This document shows, piece after piece, positions 62,137 to 64,000 of a stretch of 64,000 bases of DNA (positions are counted from its first letter, which is position 1; every line of letters begins with the position of its first letter). This DNA comes from Lentisphaeria bacterium (GTDB lineage Bacteria; Verrucomicrobiota; Lentisphaeria; Victivallales; Victivallaceae). Location: NCBI GenBank assembly GCA_022768375.1, contig JALEMG010000022.1, positions 1-64,000 of the forward strand. Direction: 5' to 3'. The notes beneath the pieces are model-generated. The model saw nothing but the letters and a program-made list of their open reading frames with translations. It had not been told where the DNA came from and did not search any database. Made by a program: the position numbers and the translations under genes.

Positions 62137-63888
62137 TCACGGCAGCGGCATCGGGGTCATGGGATCGAGGATGCGTTCCGGGGAAAAGTCGATTCGCAGG
62201 GTGTTCAGACCGTGCAGTTCCAGTACGATGAGTTCGTTCCCCTCGGGTTTCAGAAGCGGGGCCGGCAGGTAGAGCGTCCGCTGAGGTCCGATGTTCCAGT
62301 ACCGTCCCAGATTGAAGCCGTTGATCCAGACACAGCCCCGGACCCCGTCGGGGAAACGCATATAGGTGTCCCGGATTTCTCCGACATCGAACCGCGTCCG
62401 GTAAAAGCCGGGGACGCGGCACACTTCCGGGACGCGGGCGGAGAACTTCAATTTGCTCAGATCGTCCAGCGGCAGCGGACGGATCGTCCAGTCGCACAAC
62501 TGCATGTCGTCGTCGCCTTTGGAGAAGCCGGTGATCCCCTTGCGTTCATTCTCCATTTCCAGTCCCCAGTTGATCCGGCCCATGTTTTCCACGAGGATCT
62601 CCAGCACCGAATTTTCCTCCCGCACGTCAAGGTCGACCGTCTGATCCCGGTCCTCGCGGTAGGTCGTGCCGACGGGTCTGCCGTTCAGCAGGGTGATCGC
62701 CCGGTCGCGCAGGTTGCGGAAAAAATATGTTCCGCTGTGGCAGGGATGGACCTTGGTCTCATAGTGGATGAATCCGAACGACTGGCCGAAAAATTCCATC
62801 GTTTCCGGCAGAGCGCGGCGCCGCGCCCGGGAGAGGACCGCAAGGGAATCGCGCAGCGGCACGAATTCCGCCAGGGTCACGCCCGGCAGAGCCGTTCCCT
62901 CCCGGGCGGGGGGGGAGGTCGGTCGTTCCGGGACGAAATTCCTCGATGACATTGCGGATCGCGGAATATTTGCCGCCGCAGTTTCCCCCCTCGTCCAGCA
63001 CGCCGTCGACCTCGTAACTGGTCAGAAACGGCAGGTAATGTCCCTCGCTGTGATTGGCGCCGCTGGTGAAGCCGAAATTGGTGCCGCCGTGGAACATGTA
63101 GCAGTTGACGGAAGCCTTTTCCCTCATGATCTCCCGGATGTCCGCGGCGACCTCCTCGTCGCCGTGGTGCTGGGGTTTTACGCCCCAGCACCACGCTTTG
63201 CCGTTCCACAATTCCATGATGAAATGGGCATTGGCGAAACCGGTGTCCACGGAATCCAGCACCCGAAAGTTTTCTCCGGGATGGTTGCGGCAGTTGATCG
63301 TCGCGGGAAGTTCGGGGGATGTTCCGGCTTTCAGCATGGACCGGTCCGCGCAGTCGGAGGTGAAAAGTTGCACTTCGATCCCGTTCGCCCGGAAGATCCG
63401 GCACAGATGCGCGATGTATTTCCCGTCCGCCGCGTAACTGCCGTACTCGTTTTCGACCTGCATGGCGATCAGATTGCCGCCCCGGGTGCACTGCAGCGGA
63501 GCGAGCAGAGGAAGCGTCCGATCCAGGAATCTGCCCGCGTATTTCATGAAGACCCGGTTCTCGCAGCGCAGCCGGATGCCGTTTTTGCCCAGAAGCCAGC
63601 CGGGCATACCGCCCAGATTGCATTCGGAACAGATGTAAGGCCCGGGACGCACGATCGCCATCAGACCGACCGACGCGGCGGTTCGGAGAAATTTCACCAC
63701 GTCAAGGTCGCCGGAAAAATCGAATTTCCCCTCCCTGAGTTCGTGCAGTTGAAGCCGCATCGCTTGAGTTTGACGAGCCGGTCTTCCCACTGTTCGGGCC
63801 GGGTGCGGAAGTAGTGGATCGCCCCGGAACGGATCTGCCCCGGCATTCCATTCAGCAGGACCCGGTTGTTTCGGATCGAAAAGTTCAT
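62137..63888 (-). pseudogene. GH35 beta-galactosidase-like gene broken by two frame disruptions
   Basis: Three frames together spell one GH35 protein. The first (ATG 63888, site GAGGGAAG) reads MNFSIRNNRVLLNGMPGQIR to KRCGFNCT. The expected ETYVPWN segment is then missing, and the sequence resumes in another frame at LHELREGKFDF, with the acid/base Glu in MQVENEYGSY and the nucleophile region in MELWNGKAWCWG. A second switch occurs at a run of eight G (62928-62935). The third frame continues from PAREGTALPGVTLAEF to the end, with a C-terminal sugar-binding jelly roll (TRFDVGEIRDTYMRFPDG, GFNLGRYWNIGPQRTLY). A promoter remains. Confidence 0.88.
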
Positions 63889-63921
63889 GGCGGCTTCCCT
63901 CGGTGATTTTCTTTCCCCGAT

Positions 63922-63950
63922 AATATAACTCCGGCGGCGGCGCGTTGCAA
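63922..63950 (-). promoter_or_regulatory. Promoter of the broken GH35 gene
   Basis: Minus-strand TTGCAA, 17 bp, TATATT, about 33 bp before the ATG. Beyond it to the right edge (63951-64000) I see no gene. Confidence 0.8.
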
Positions 63951-64000
63951 TCCTTCCCCCCTCTTTTTTCGAGCGATCCATATCCCGTTTCCGGCGCCGC

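Overview
The window is GC-rich, densely packed chromosomal DNA. I read it as a gut-type Lentisphaerae (Victivallis-like) or a close PVC-superphylum relative. The evidence is a prepilin-like protein with the [17 protein letters not shown] start and LLPAL..AR continuation common in that phylum, an unusually long (707 aa) GreA-type factor of the kind known in chlamydiae and other PVC bacteria, a Gram-negative envelope set (lpxD, skp), an anaerobic class III ribonucleotide reductase, and many glycan-handling genes beside AraC and cupin regulators. The taxonomic call is an inference; there is no rRNA here.

Layout. 1-4.1 kb: the edge of a transposase-like gene, a secreted 20-residue repeat protein, a SnoaL-like protein, an ArsR / metallo-beta-lactamase-fold / cation-efflux operon, and a scar where HxlR and DnaQ-exonuclease gene fragments are joined. 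4.6-8.5 kb: tRNA-Pro, then nrdG and a redoxin-fused nrdD behind two NrdR-type boxes, followed by a 260-bp MITE-like element. 8.7-15.1 kb: ClC channel, guaB, skp, lpxD and a Sel1-repeat protein. 15.1-20.8 kb: an orphan phage tail-fibre module on the minus strand, including a collagen-like fibre, an AIDA-repeat protein and a hairpin-rich candidate structured RNA. 20.9-24.2 kb: the conserved rpmH-rnpA-yidD-yidC-jag cluster. 24.3-34.1 kb: sugar isomerase, a 1.5-barrel amidohydrolase, a lipid/polyprenol kinase-like protein, an NSS transporter, an (alpha/alpha)6 glycosidase-like protein, a kinase-like/cupin sugar isomerase-like protein and an XRE-cupin regulator. 34.4-38.7 kb: gapA, pgk, PHP phosphoesterase, EamA transporter. 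38.7-46.9 kb: a GH2 enzyme, prepilin-like protein, giant secreted putative glycosidase and AraC regulator. 47-52.6 kb: miaA, aldehyde dehydrogenase, alanine racemase, RNase Y, 5-formyl-THF cyclo-ligase. 53-62 kb: SGNH esterase, pepF, an Fe/B12-type ABC pair, metallophosphoesterase, long GreA, gltX. 62.1-63.9 kb: a GH35 beta-galactosidase broken by two frame disruptions.

Two patterns cross the whole window. Sixteen promoters have the form TTGnnn-17 bp-TATATT (or a close variant) with the same 17-bp spacer every time; a seventeenth (the AraC gene) has the same spacing but a poorer -10. Many operons are also tightly coupled by ATGA stop/start overlaps. Together the genes describe an anaerobic saccharolytic bacterium that secretes or imports glycan-degrading enzymes, isomerises the released sugars, runs glycolysis, and carries phage and transposon debris.
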